Positions 13,001-26,900 of a stretch of DNA of 64,000 nt are shown here, in pieces. The stretch's first letter is position 1. Each line of letters opens with the position of its first letter. The translations under genes were made by a program, and so were the position numbers. The notes under the pieces are model-generated. The model ran no database searches and had not been told where the DNA came from. It worked only from the letters and a program-made list of their open reading frames with translations. This stretch comes from Ooceraea biroi (lineage: Eukaryota; Arthropoda; Insecta; Hymenoptera; Formicidae): positions 1,086,874 to 1,150,873 of the forward strand of contig NC_039512.1 of assembly GCF_003672135.1 (NCBI RefSeq). Reading direction: 5' to 3'.

Positions 13001-16000
13001 CACCGGGTGTAGTGTGCGAACGTTTTTTACCGATTTCACGGCCCGTATAATGCGGTTTACACTTCTCGCAGTGACGCCCCTACCCTACCTCTCCCGGCTC
13101 GAGCAATATTTCTCCAGCGGCTCAATGTATTCCCAGATTCCGCCGTTCTCTCGTCTCTCGTAACTTTAAACCCAAATTTTTTTTCCGAATAAACGCTTTA
13201 TGCGGAAGTAACTTTACCATACGCGGGGAACGCCAGTAGCATACGCATTTGTGTAGACTACAAAGGTTCTCCGGAGTAATGCTTCATAAAACGTGTCGCA
13301 GAAATTTTCATCGAGACGGGCGACACGCTACAAATCGCGACACCGTCATGCGAAATGTTGAGCTAATGCTTTATTCTCCCGACTAAAGGATTGAATCTCT
13401 CCACTCGCGACCCAACGATAACCCAACGCGACCGAGAGCGCGCTCGCGCTTCACGCGATGCTGTATCAGATGCGGCAGCAGTATCACACCCCCGTGTTTG
13501 GGACTTCTCGCACAGCTTTCTCGTTTGATCGCATCGATCCACTGAGGCTGTTTACACGTCTCGAATCAGAGGCGCATTCGTGCATCACGCAACGGGCAAT
13601 ATTTCTCCAGGGGCTCAATATTTCCGTGCGTGGAATTTGCTTCTCTCTTTCAGTCCCTGCCTCTGCCCCTCTCTATTTCTCTCTCTCTCTCTTCTGTGTC
13701 TCGTGTGTGTCAATGCGGCGGTATGCGACCGAGCCGGCCCCACGTAGTTATGCTTTCCGAAGCGTGTGACATTTCTTGTCACGCCTCGCGTACCCTCCGA
13801 CGTCGCGCTCCACGCGCACCGAAATCTCCCCCTCGCGTACATCATATATCTCCCGGAAATGTCGCGTAATAAAAGTAAAAACCGCGTGAAGTGTTTCGCC
13901 GCGCCGTGTCAAGACGAGCACGAATCGTAGAACGACATCCCATTGGTCCTATTTGCGTAACCTTCGCATGCAATTGTTGTTTCGCAGCGAAACGATCGAG
14001 AGATGAACGTCTATCTCGTCACAATAGTTTAAAGCAATCCGGAGCACGCAGCCAGTGCTCGAGTGATGTTTCGGTCCTGACATAGTGACAAAAAAATTCT
14101 CAGACATTTATTAAACTTTAAACTACTAATTTGAAATTTTATTAATTAATGCATTGAATGCAGGTTGATTATATTTATATGGTATTTAGAATGCAGCACA
14201 TAGCAATTACCAATAGAGACCCGATTAAACGAAATAATACATTTGACAGGGAAAAATGTAATTGCTCTCTTTTGATCAACTCTCTTTTGATACGCGAGCC
14301 TTGATCGAGCTTTGTAAAATTAATCGAAATTTACATATATGAGCGAGAGGGACAAAAAGAGGACGCATTTAACGTGTTAAATTGGATTTTAAATAGACAG
14401 GCACTCATTATAAGAGTTCCGCGGAAATGACGGACAAGGTACCAGAATAGCCAATTGAAGTTATTCCGAATTTAAGTGAGTACACACGATTCGCAGGATG
14501 CACGACATTTTTTGAATTTATACGGAAGAGGAGTTCAACAATAACATATTTGTCAAAAGACTGTTGGAATGGACATTGACGCGGGCGATCAGGCACGCAA
14601 ACTTGAAAAAATTTCATTAAGCCGAGAAGAGCTCGCGGATCTGAACGTAACGCGAACGTAACACGGGGGAGGGACACCTCCATCTCCGGCCGGATGTTGC
14701 TTCTCTCCTCTCCCTCTCTCTCTCTATCTCTCTCTGGTCGGGGGCAGCGTGCACAAGCGGAAAGTGGATGGAAGGAAATTGTCTCTGCATTAACGGAGGC
14801 TCGGAAACTGCTCCCAACATTTAATTAAAGACATTCCCTGAGTAATTCCCCGGCGGCCTCGTAATTGCATTGCTTTTATCTCCAGTACAACTGTTACTTG
14901 TTTGGCGGGTCTTTCGTGTGTATCGGGAGTCAGAACGACCGCGGAGCCCGAATCTACGCGTAGAGGGAGAAGGATGGAGAATGGACGACCGTGGAAAAGA
15001 AGCGCGATCGACCGTGAGAGCCCGGGAGCCCATCAGCAAGATCCCGTCCTTACTGCGGGATTCGAAGCGATTATTCGTACGATAAGGCTCTTGTCGTGAT
15101 TCCTCATTGTGCGCCGACTCCCCCTCCGTTACAAGGTGGTATCGTCGAATCGATACGAACGTATGCGGCATCAAGAGGCGGCGCGTTTGTGATAGAGACA
15201 CCCCGTCAACAAAGCGACGCGATGTTAACGTTAATAATTGATTTCCGTATACACTGAAGCGAGCACCAATTTCAGCGGATTTCGACGGTCGGCCTGTTCT
15301 TGCCTCTTCATTACGGTAACTAATAGAACAAGTCTAGGTAGATCAGCATGAGTAGCTTATGCTTGATGTAGGATCCATTAGAGCAGAAAATATATTTAAA
15401 TAAATTGTAAATAGGAACTGAGAGGCATAAAGATGCAACAACAATAAAACGTATAAAATATAAAAGTAGAGAGAGAGAGATGATGATGATGAGAATACTT
15501 AAATATTCAATAGCTATTTAGAAAATCACAGAAAGATGAATATTGAAAAGGTTAAAGAGACGATTTTAATTTTTCATGGCGCGCATGATATTTTATAAAA
15601 CGTGTCTCGCTTGTGGAAGTGATACGTATACATCTTCTGTCGTTTGTAGCTACAAATTTTTTTACGACTGCTTCGTTTCTCCTCGTACTTTACGCTTTAT
15701 CGCCACTCGACCTTTTGCGAGCGCAGCCGAAATCTTTCAATGTTATCGATTTGATGTCGCTTTACGGTCTTCCAATTAGCTGCTTGCCCGTCGACATTTA
15801 AAAGCAATCGCGAGTGCGGCTCGTAATTTGAAATACACCGACGAATTGGATCGTCCGTTCTTGTATTACGGTCCGACAGAGAATCACGTGAACGAGAGGG
15901 GCAATCGGCGTTCCGGCCGATCTTGCGGTTCCAGTTGTATCTATTGAAATTACCGTCTAGCGGATTGGCAAGTGTGATGGTGCGGCTAACAGGAGAGCCT

Positions 16001-19000
16001 CCAATCAGCAGGTAATTGCTTCATTCCGTTGGCAAGGCCTGCCCAATATTGTAGCCCCCTGAGCTAAGCTCGACGCCGTAGCGCTGCTTCAAGTATCTCC
16101 CCCGAGCGGAGATACGTTAACTTTTACCTTGGAGCTCTGCCAGCATCGATTTACAATCAATATCTCCGGTTAAATGAGAAACGTGGCGAGATACCGACAA
16201 AAGTGCGGATATAAAAATCATCGACCACGCGTCTCTCCTTTCTCTCTGTCTTTTTCTTTTGTCTTCTTCTCTGTCTTCCCGAGGATTGACAAATTCAAGC
16301 AGACAGCGTGTACGCGTGGATGAAACATCAAACGCGACGCGCAACCCACAGCCGCCGGCTCATGAAATCATAATGGAGAAGAAAGCGCGTGCTTTAATAT
16401 CGACATTTTTAAAGGGGCAACCTTAACGGGGGCGACGCGTAGGACAGACATAACGAGCAAGGGGGAAGCAGCGGCAGTGGTGGCAACGGTAGCGGCGGTG
16501 GCTTCAAACGTTCTTCGCATGATACCCCCGCTCTCGAGAGGACGGCTTTTCCTTTTCGCGTGCAGTTCAGAACGTTGGATCGGAATTAATGAACCGTAAT
16601 CCCCCAATAATGAGGCTTCGGCTTCACTGGCTCCGATACGACCTCGTCGTTTCTCCCTCGCAACCCCGAGCCCGCACCACGCCTCACCACCCTCGTCCTG
16701 CCTCGCTTCGCCACAGCCTCGTCTCCTCCATGCCGTACACGTGCGCGCCGGCGTATATATGTGCTCGCGTAAATGTCACATACACCTTATGGGCACCTAC
16801 GTTATACCTGCGTGGTGCGCACAAGGCCTTCGCAACACGGGACTGTCGACGCGAGACAAATTGTCTTCCCCGTGGTGAACACGCGTCGATGCCGTTCACC
16901 GCGCGGCTCGACGATTTTTCTCGCACGAGAGGACGGTGCGCGCGGATCGACACGCATCGCGGCAGTTACTTGAAAATTCGATGCTTCAAATTTTCTTTTT
17001 TTGGGAGGAAGGTTTTTTTACGTCAACACTGACCTCGAACTCGTTAATATTTAGAGCGTGCGACGCACTCAATGAACATAAAGTATCGCGGTGGGCGCTC
17101 AAATGTGCCCTCTAAAGATTCTCGTAATTGCTGCCTGGACCATAATTTCGCAACGAGAACATCCCGACAAACTGTTTGAAAAGGGGAAAAGGAAAGACAG
17201 ATTTACAACGTTAAACGTGAATGCAATCATTGCTGCTTGTAATGAGTCTCTCAAGTGGATTCGTTTTTACGAAGGAATCTGAATTTAAAACTGTCTCGGT
17301 TCCTGAAGAAGATTGTAAATGGAAGAAATGCAGGAGAATTTATACGTGTACAAAAAAAGTGGAATAGTATTAGACTGTTAAATGTCTTTAGAGTATTTCG
17401 TTTAATCTTATATTCTGTTTTTTTTTCTATTTTGTACAAGCAATGAAAAATGGAAATAGACGCAAATATATAATTAGATATTAAAACTTTTCGATTTAAA
17501 TGCTTTATGATCTCAATTTATTTATTTTAATTTATTATCTCTTTGTAATGATATCAATACATCGAAAAATCTAAACTGGCAAATTTTAGACAAATTAGAC
17601 ATCGCAGCGTTAAAAACAAATAGCGTTTAAAGAACGCGAGAGTATCACAATGTTTCGCAATTTCACTCCTTTGCGAAGCTTTAAAGAGCAACGCAAACGC
17701 GTATAGCCGCAAGCTGCAAAAGAGGGGATATCGCGAAACTCTCAATATTAGTTGTAGTTGCAGTAACGCGGAAAGTTTTATATCCACCTGCGGAACTTTT
17801 ATGCCTTTGTAAACTGCAGCTGGCCGTTGATTTTCTCGCGACCCTCGCGGTTATACGCGCGTTTGACCCCGTTCGAGCTCCGCGACTGCAAACGGAACTT
17901 TTAATAATCGAGGTGCTCGTGTAGGTACGAGCCCTTCAGTGCTCAAAAACGCCAAACGCAGAGGCGTGTCTGCCGCACACGTTGCCGAGGGTGAAATCAC
18001 GGTTAAAAAGCTGGAGGAGGTCGCGATTTCAACTCGCATGGAAAGTCACGCTGTAACCTTCCAAGTCTCCGACCTTGCAATATGAATTATCGACTGCAGC
18101 TTCTCGTTATAACACTGCGCACGAGCTTCGAAGTACGAACATTCCCAGTCGCAAAAGGCAAGCCTTCAATTTTGCCCCCTCTCTTCACCTAATCGCAGTT
18201 ATGCAATCTCATCTTCAGTAGACGAAAGTTATTTGCACTTTTTCAAAAATATGAGAAAGAATGATTCGCTCGAATTACGTAGAAAATATCTGTAAGAGAG
18301 GGTAGACAGACTTTGTCCGAAAACCGCCTCGCTCCAAAAGCTCCCGCACCCGATTTCGTTCGCCACGCCAACACCCATTCAACGACCACCCTCCACATAC
18401 CTAAACGTCTGGCTATTCGAAACGACATAGAAAGGAAGAAAAAATAAAAGCGTTATAATAAAAGCAAAATTTGGCGCGGCGACGCGACGAGCGAGTGTTT
18501 CTGACAGCGTCGATTGGCGTCGCGCAAAATCGTCCCCCTCTTTCGTTTCGGGAGCAAACATTTAGCGCCCACATTGCAGCTATATCTTGACGCAATACGT
18601 TGCCACTGGGGTGTCGATGTGCGGGATGCCAGGCTGTGCGCACATGCTGAAAACGTCCAGGGTCGCCTTTGAAGCCACCGAGGCGACGTCTCGATCGATC
18701 TAATAGGAACGGGACACGATGTATCACAAGGTGACGTCCCGTGGAAATCTGTCGGGCGGATATATCGCGTTACCGGTCCGACTCTGTCCTCGTCGTTAAA
18801 TTACAAGCAATTGCGAGCGTATACGCCTCGCTGATGAATAACGACCTCGAGCCTTTTGTAGGGAAATTCTCGCGTGGTGAAGACGGTCGGCCGATTATCG
18901 ATATACGCCCCAGTTGTCATTAATGCATGACAGTCATTAAATGCATCACGCTATAGCGCGAATCCTTGCCATGCCTTTCCGATCTTATTGTCCATGCTGT

Positions 19001-22000
19001 TTTTCAGCGTGTACGGAATCTGCAGATTGATATTCACGTAAAACGATTTGCAGTTCTGATTTTGACGCCATACATGCGCGCCAGTGCATGAAACTTTTAT
19101 CTTCCATATCTCTGACATTTTTGATTAAATTCCTTTAAAGAAATATTCCATATAATTTAATACGCATAATATTTGACAACATTCTTATTCGATATAAAAT
19201 TAAAATAAATATTATATTAATAAATTGATGAATTATTATATATCGATAAATTGAAATTATATCTTGTATATTTTGCTGTATATCTATTATTTTTAACTAA
19301 TTTAGATTTTGATAGAGTCATCGAACAATTTAATTCAATTAACGCTGATATTCATATGGATAATTGAGCAGTTAATTAATGAAATCTTGCATGACGAGCT
19401 ATTTCAAGCATTTTCAGAAAATGAATTACGTCCATTGCAAATCCATCTAGGCACACTCTTGCCATAAGATTCGTTTTCCATTATGTAAAAATCTCTAATT
19501 GCAACATGAGAACTTTGCGTGTAAAAAGAAAGATCATTCATCATGATTGGTATTGATTTAACGTCATATGAATGTTAATTAGTTAAAGTACATTAATGGA
19601 GGATGTTAAAAAAGATTTTGTTGTGACTCCATACATCATCCGAATTTCTGAATATACCATCTTCAAGCTCAATTTTCAAGGTGTTCCCTAACGCCCACAC
19701 ACTTTTCAATTGTTTTATCGTATTCAGGTCAAAATCTATAAAAAAACACTATCCCTTTTACTTACACCTTTTTGGGCAGAAATCGGCACTTTTTTAACAT
19801 CCTTCTTTGGAGTAAGCATCGCATGAATGGAAGTTATAACTCATTAAAATCATGAAAGTTATAAACTAATCGGAAGAAATTAGTTGAATATGCTTTTGCT
19901 TATATATTCTATCATAATTTTAGGCTTTTTGCATAAAGATGTTGGGGAACAGAAAATAAGCTACGTAAAAAGGGGGAAGCGGAACAGGTGCACGCGAGAA
20001 AAGCACAACGCCATGCAAAGTCGCGTGACCGAAGCTAAAAGTCTCGTTACGCAAGTTGTAATATTACAACCGTTATATAAACTCAAGTACGTCGGCATTT
20101 GCATTGATGACGTGAATATAATGTATCACCGGCAGCCCGAAAGCAGAGCTTTTCTCCGCAGCCACAATGGCCACTGACCACCTGTTGCCTTTCCATTTAT
20201 ATTTTAGACGTCGTGAGAACGTCATTGCCTTACATATCCTCGCGAACATCTCAAGAGGGGCGAATTCTTTTTTCATGCAAAAGGATCGTTTTTTCCTCGT
20301 ACATTTTATGCCTGCGCTCCTTCGTTTAGCGAGTGTTGTACGGAATACCATATTTTTATCTTCTTATACAATACGTACTGTTTGATGTTATTTTGCATTA
20401 CTTCTTCACGAGGTTCACGATTATAAGTTTAATTTCAAAAAAGCTAGAAAATGTTTAATGATAATGGAGAACGAGCTTTTTCTATGTTCAAACTGCAATT
20501 ATAACTCGACAACCTAAACGAACCAAACTTGCATGACAAGTTGATTTAATAAAGATTTCCCTCGTCTTCTTGTTCACATTTTTTGCGCAATCCTAGCATA
20601 ATGCATAACGTGATAATATACGTTCTTATTTACCCAATTATAAAAGTGCGGTTAAAACAGGTCGTTTTACTGTATATTACGTTGTTACAAATTATATAGG
20701 TAACGTGCTGCGGAAATCGTTAAATTATACTGGTAATCCATGTCGTATAAGATGTGCGATATTCTATAAAAATTCTGCCATTACGAGAGAGAGAAATGAA
20801 AATTTTCCATTATCTGTTACAGGGTGCGTCATCCAGCATAGTGGTAAAATTCGCAGACACTGATAAAGAGAGACAACTAAGACGCATGCAGCAAATGGCC
20901 GGGAACATGAGCCTCCTTAACCCCTTCGTCTTCAATCAGTTCGGCGCTTACAACGCTTACGCTCAGGTGGGTCGTGTTACCGTTAATGGCTCTCGCGTTA
21001 CCGCATTACCGCCTTGTTGTCCTCGTTACCACGACTCACAATCTGCGATGGTTCGTCCCTCGTTACTCTCGGAAATGATCGGCCGAAACTCGATGCCGTC
21101 GCGTTAACGCCAACATGCAAAGAGGGTCCGCAACGCAATCACCCCTTTCGTGGTTTAATTTTTCCCAGGATTACGTGATCAGGCTGCGAGAAGGGAGAAG
21201 AATAAAAAATAAAGTTACACGACACATTTAAAAATGGTTAAATGATGATTGGAAGCATGATGTTTTTTCATCAATCCGGAATAAAGATTTTCTTTTTAAC
21301 ATAAAGATATTCTCCTTATTGTAGCAGCAAGCGGCGCTCATGGCAGCCGCGACCGCACAGGGAACGTACATCAATCCAATGACCGCATTGGCCGCTGGAC
21401 AATTGCCGCATGCATTGAACGGCATGCCAAACCCCGTGGTCCCACCAACTTCCGGTAAGTTTACACCTGACTAAGAGAATTAGAACGATACCCTGCGGCG
21501 GTGAGTATTTCCACGGGAAGAGCTCGCTCGTCTCTCATTTCTATTGTAGTTTCCAAGAGAAATTTATATTTCCACAGAATAAAATTTAAATTGGTCGAGT
21601 CGAGATTTCTGGCAGAGATTTTCATAACTTATAATTAATCAAAGTGCACTCTCTTGTATATATTGTCCCAGTAAACTGTGTTCCTTGCTCGCAAACATCC
21701 GCGTACACGTTCCATTATTTAGCATTCTTTTCATGATTATACGTAGATATTACAATGTTTCCTTCGGAGTTTACTCAACATTCAGTTAATTCAAAATATC
21801 GAGCTATGTATGGTGGAAGATATAACGTATACATCATGTTAATTTTAACAAAAAGCGTCTCCGTTACACACGCGATAGTATTAGTTAATAACAGTTTGTA
21901 GAGATTACGCGAAATGCATTTTTTCAATTCGAGTTAATCAACTAACAGCATCAATCCGATAAAATGCGCACTTTAGCAAAAAGAAAGGAAGCACTCGAGG

Positions 22001-23892
22001 GCACACGAATTATCCGCTATCAATCCGATAGCCGTCCGACTTCGGTGATATAAAACATCTCTCCCGTCCGGTCGCCATTTCTCCTCGGTCTGCTTCGTAC
22101 AGTTTTACTGGATTCCCACGACAGACGAGGCGTACAGTCGGTTGCCTTATAACCGACTCATAAATCAATACAACATTTTCATCGAACGTGACTCAAGCGA
22201 GAGATATTGCCGGTACCGCGAAACTTTATCGAAAGCTCGTTGTAGAGAAAGAAGGAAAAGCCAAAGAAACGCCTCTTCCTTACCCCGTTTCACTCACACT
22301 TCTCCTTGCCCTTCCTTCTTCTTCCGTTTTTCTTGCTCGCGCCCCCAGCGTGGCGATGCAAGGAAGAGCGGACGGGGCCGAAGTGCTGCAGAAAAGTAAA
22401 GTAAGCGCGGAAATCGGCTCCGTTATACGTCGAGTCCCGTCGAGCGGAAGGTAATACCGTTTGATAGGGAAATAATATTTTATTTCTCCGCCAAACCTCG
22501 TCCCGTCTTCCGCCCGCCGCGTCCATCCGCTTTGCTCCGTCCCGAAGATTACCGGAGCAGCGGGCTTTTATTTCCAACGAAACGATGCAGCCGCAAACTC
22601 TGCATACAGGGTGGCACTTTCAGATCTGTGTATCAAAAAATCCGGAGAATTCGTGATTGTTTTAACCGCGTTTTAAAGTAAGTAAATATAAAAGAGCAAT
22701 GTGACGATTCTCGTTAATAACATCTCGAGAACCGAAATGGAACTATCTCAGTCACGGATAAATACCTCAACAATGTGCTTTTTTACGGATGTACACCTCG
22801 AAACAAGGTAGCCTCGCAGAGTTTATAACACGAAGTCTTTGTTGCGTGCGTGACGTTTTTCAGAGCGGCGAACGCTATTCTTCCAGCCGCCGTAAAATCT
22901 CACCCCGTATATGAATCGCTCGATTACCTATCTGCCCAGCCGAATCAACAACGCGGGGCGCATATCGCACAGTCACGGGAGTTTAAGTTTACGATGTATC
23001 GTCATACCCGATGCACGTAGCCGGGCTACGAGCGAGGGATGTGCGCGTATCTAATGTAATCCAGGGGTGTTGCCGAGGCATCGAAATCCTTTCTGTTCCG
23101 GACGAAAGGCTATCTTTCGTGGTCATAGATTCGATTCGAATATTAAAGTGTCGATGCTTGGTTTTATTTGGTAGCCGTGTGACGTTTGGAGAACTCCTTC
23201 TCTCGAAGAATTTCCGGAATCTCATGTTGCATCGGACGGGAGATCGTTGAGGGTAATTTTAATTTGAGAAAATTGCGTTTGATCGGACCGCGAACACGTC
23301 AAAGTAGGAGTTGTGTGCCCTTGATTGTAATATATTCACCGTAATCGCTTGCCGTAACGCGGTAGAAGTAACAGATATTGCCCAAACATGGTTGCATCTC
23401 GTTACCTGCGCCGAGCGATATTGAGGCGATACTGAACGTTGGTCGCCGGTGCGATCAACGCGTTATTAACATGACCCCAGGGCTTTGATCGCTGATCCGA
23501 AACGCATCATCGACACAGACAGGAGACAAACCGTGACGACCTTTCCGCGTGAAACTTCGTCACGTATCATAAATACAAGCATAAAGTTGCAAGTGATATC
23601 ACGCGTGACTGTACATTGCGCAATAACGCGAGTCGTATACCGATCGCAAATTGAAAGAGGGAAACAGGGTGAAGTATGTGTCGTTCAAAGGAAGCCCTTT
23701 GACTGGATCGAGATCCCCATGATATCGATTCGGTACGAGGCTCTGGTCTACGGATCGGATCAACAACCCGAAGGTCCGTTCCGTTCGTCCGACCCCCTCA
23801 AACGCTGCGCGAGGCATACGGATCATTAACGTCCTTTCCCGGACCGACTGTTAATTACGTCTAACGAAGAGAAAAAGATGAAGAGAGAGATA

Positions 23893-23927
<35 letters not shown>

Positions 23928-26900
23928 GAGGAATGCAAAGAGGGTGGCAAGAATGAGAAATGAGAAAATGGAGGAGAAAGAGTGCGGCTTGCATCCCGAT
24001 CCGATGCTTCGCGCACAGAGGACGATCATGGTCGGTGTTGCAAGAGCAGGAGGGTAACCAGTGTGTACTGATCAGGTTTGCTCGTAGGTACCGGCACAGG
24101 GCAACCGGTTAACGGGGCGATACCGTCGTTACCGTCGCCAACGATGCCGAATTTTAACATGGCTGCTCAGACGCCGAACGGCCAGCCGGCAGGCTCGGAT
24201 CCAGGTGTCTACACCAACGGCATACCGCAGACTTATGCGGGACGTGAGTATCAACTCAGGCGCAGCGCGCCGCCCCTGCGCAATACCCGGCCAATCGGCG
24301 GCGGACTTTATTATTCCGCGGGGATGTAAATAACTTCGCGCAGGCCAAGTACACCACCGAGTACGCCAGGCGGTACTCGCGCCTCGTACTACCCCTTGCC
24401 TCGTTGTGTGGAAGCGGCGCCGCCGCCGCCGTTTGTTTGCAAGGGACGCTGGAATTAATGACACGGGGTGCATACGCGGACCACCCGATATGCTAGTAAG
24501 CTTGGAGCGTCGCGGACTCCTGCTGAGATTTCCGTTCTGTAAAAGATCCAGAACGAGGTAACTCTGTTCTAATGATGAATTGTAGTTTTCGTTTGTCGTC
24601 TGTTTATCTCGGGCTTTTTTCGTCATTTAACAAGATATTTACAAAGTAGATGAATAGACTATAATAAAATCAACTCTACTGGCATTTTTCTCATTTGTAC
24701 GCGTCTCGGAAATTTTCCAGACTGAAGATCTTTCTCTGCACCTTCCGCGAAGGTCTCGATCACGAAGGTTTAAATATAATATAGTCTTCGTAATGTGGAT
24801 CGCCTTGACGTCGCGTAACGGATAGTTAGTAGATAATGAGAATGGCAATGTTGCGCAATCGTAGAGACAATAAATTTCACAATAAGCGACGTATGATCGG
24901 TGCTATATAGTCAATATTCCATTAATCTTCGGCCTTTATCGCCACTCGGATAGTCATTACCGAGTACCGGTTGGTACCTGAGTATATCGAGCGATATCGA
25001 TTGGCCTACTGGGTATTGCGACAGGGGCCTATAGGCTAGGCCCTCTCCCCGATAAGAGCTGAGCTTACTGAAGTGTAGATGCCCTCCATCTGTCCATTCC
25101 AGCGCAGGGGCTACCCAACGGGGAGGCGGCACTTCAGCATGCCGCCGCGTATTCTGGAATGCAGCCTTATGCTGGAGTGGCCGGTAAGTGTTTCTCCAGT
25201 TTGAATTTTTGTCCACGGCTTGTCAAGATGCTGTCCACCCCTGTCCGTGTTTTCCGTGTTATAACTGTAGCGCGTTTAGCCCATCCAGCTCCATCCAAGC
25301 AGTATCGCTGGGTATTATCGACGTAAAAGTAGACACCGATATTAGACGAGGTACACTAACGTATCGCCCGTTCGTCGACTTTATACTTTGAATTGGACGA
25401 GCAATTTGACGCGTCCTACGTTTATCACCGCGTGCTATATACGATTAATGTCAATTATTGCAGTACGGAGAAATCTGACAACGGGGATAAGTTCTCACGA
25501 TGTAAAATGAATGTAAAATTTATTCACGAACGTCACAGACGAACGCTGCTTCGAAAGTTTCATAAACGCGCATTATCGGTGACGTTTTGCAGCAGCCAGA
25601 ACGAGGTGCCACGTGCAGCTCCGTTTTTAACGCGCGCCAGATAACACTTTGCGCGCTCGTCTCGCCCGGATGTTTCCTACCACGATCTTGAGCGGTTTGC
25701 GCGTCGTGTTTTTCGACGAGGAGCCCGCGAACGTCGCGTACGTAAAGGGAAAATGCATCGGAACGTCCAACATTTACGTGCTTTTATCCGGGCGCCATCG
25801 AAGCACTTACCTGCGAAAAATTCGATTTTGCTGATCGCGTTGCTGGTTTGTTTGCATGCAACTATGGCCGCATGCGTGTATACATACATCCATACACATA
25901 CACACGGACCGACACGTATGTACAGCATACGCATACACATGAAATACCACACGTACACGTCATACATGATCGTGGTGCGCGTCAACGTTTCGTTCTATAA
26001 TGCTTCTGCTGTGGTGCTACGATGTACTTCGATGTCCTTCTAAATGTACTTCGTGTACATATTATATTGTAGTTTTACACGTTACACGTCCTCTCTCCGT
26101 GCATGCTCTCTCAGCGAGATCGACGGCGACCATATCCACCATCGACCGTCGACATTGCGCGCGCGACGCATCCCGGCGCAAATTATCATCCGATAACGCC
26201 CGGCAAAATGGACGACCCCGTTTCACGGATAATCAACGTCTCGATGGACCCGTACTTCCATTACTGTTCCGATCACTGTCGTTAATGAGAACGCGCGCTT
26301 AACGAATTTTGTGCGGCAGGCCAGTCAGCATCACGAAAGCGCGACGAAACGGCGAGGAAACAAGAGAAATGTCGAAAAAGGAACGAGACATCGCTTACTC
26401 TGCCGATACGCAACCACCGTATTACTATTTAATTCCCTCTTCGCGTCTCTCAACGCGTCCATCGTATCCGCCGGAAACTCGGCAAATTCGAGTCATAACA
26501 AACCCCGGGATACCCGCTCGGGGTACGCGCTCGCGTATTTGCCGAGGACTCAAAAGCGGTATATTTTTTTCTATGTATTTTCGGCCAGTGTACACACACG
26601 CGCCATCGAGATCAGCGAGTGGAAAAAAAGCAATCCCGAATAACGGGGTACCTCTATCTGAGCGTGACGCGACCGACGTATGATGGCGTATTTATTTCAT
26701 ACGCCAAACGTTGATCCATCGCGCACCGGCCTGGAGGAGGGGGACGTTTCCTCCCGATCCCTCCCCGCTCCTCCGGCCGGGTAACGTCAATCGGAATATA
26801 TTAAAGCGATGTTTGCACGGAAATAATTAATTCCGCAGCGAAAATTCGCCTCTCTGCCGATCTGAGAGCTCGGCTCGCGCGCACGCCCCGCCTATCCGTC

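Larger units (their letters stand above)
10049..20822 (+). other. bru3 intron, 10.8 kb, with small repeats
   Basis: The largest complete intron here. It holds an inverted repeat (10991-11037), a degenerate direct repeat pair (11395 and 11606), a three-copy motif (12885, 13103, 13596), a MITE-like element (19600-19803) and AT-rich DNA at 19100-19400. Open frames such as 12326-12706 and 16589-17032 are short, lack splice context and match nothing I know. Confidence 0.8.

Noticed and set aside
10638..16012. Inverted 14-mer TACCTGCTGATTGG near 10638 with its complement near 16000
   Set aside because: Several exact 14-mer matches are expected by chance in 64 kb, and the flanks do not match.
22604..22613. 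ATACAGGGTG, also at 37158-37167, resembling terminal sequences of some insect repeats
   Set aside because: Ten bases are expected to recur by chance, and no matching inverted end or similar flank was seen.
24129..24626. 165-codon antisense frame over the bru3 exon at 24088
   Set aside because: It is a shadow of the coding exon and its GC-rich flank.
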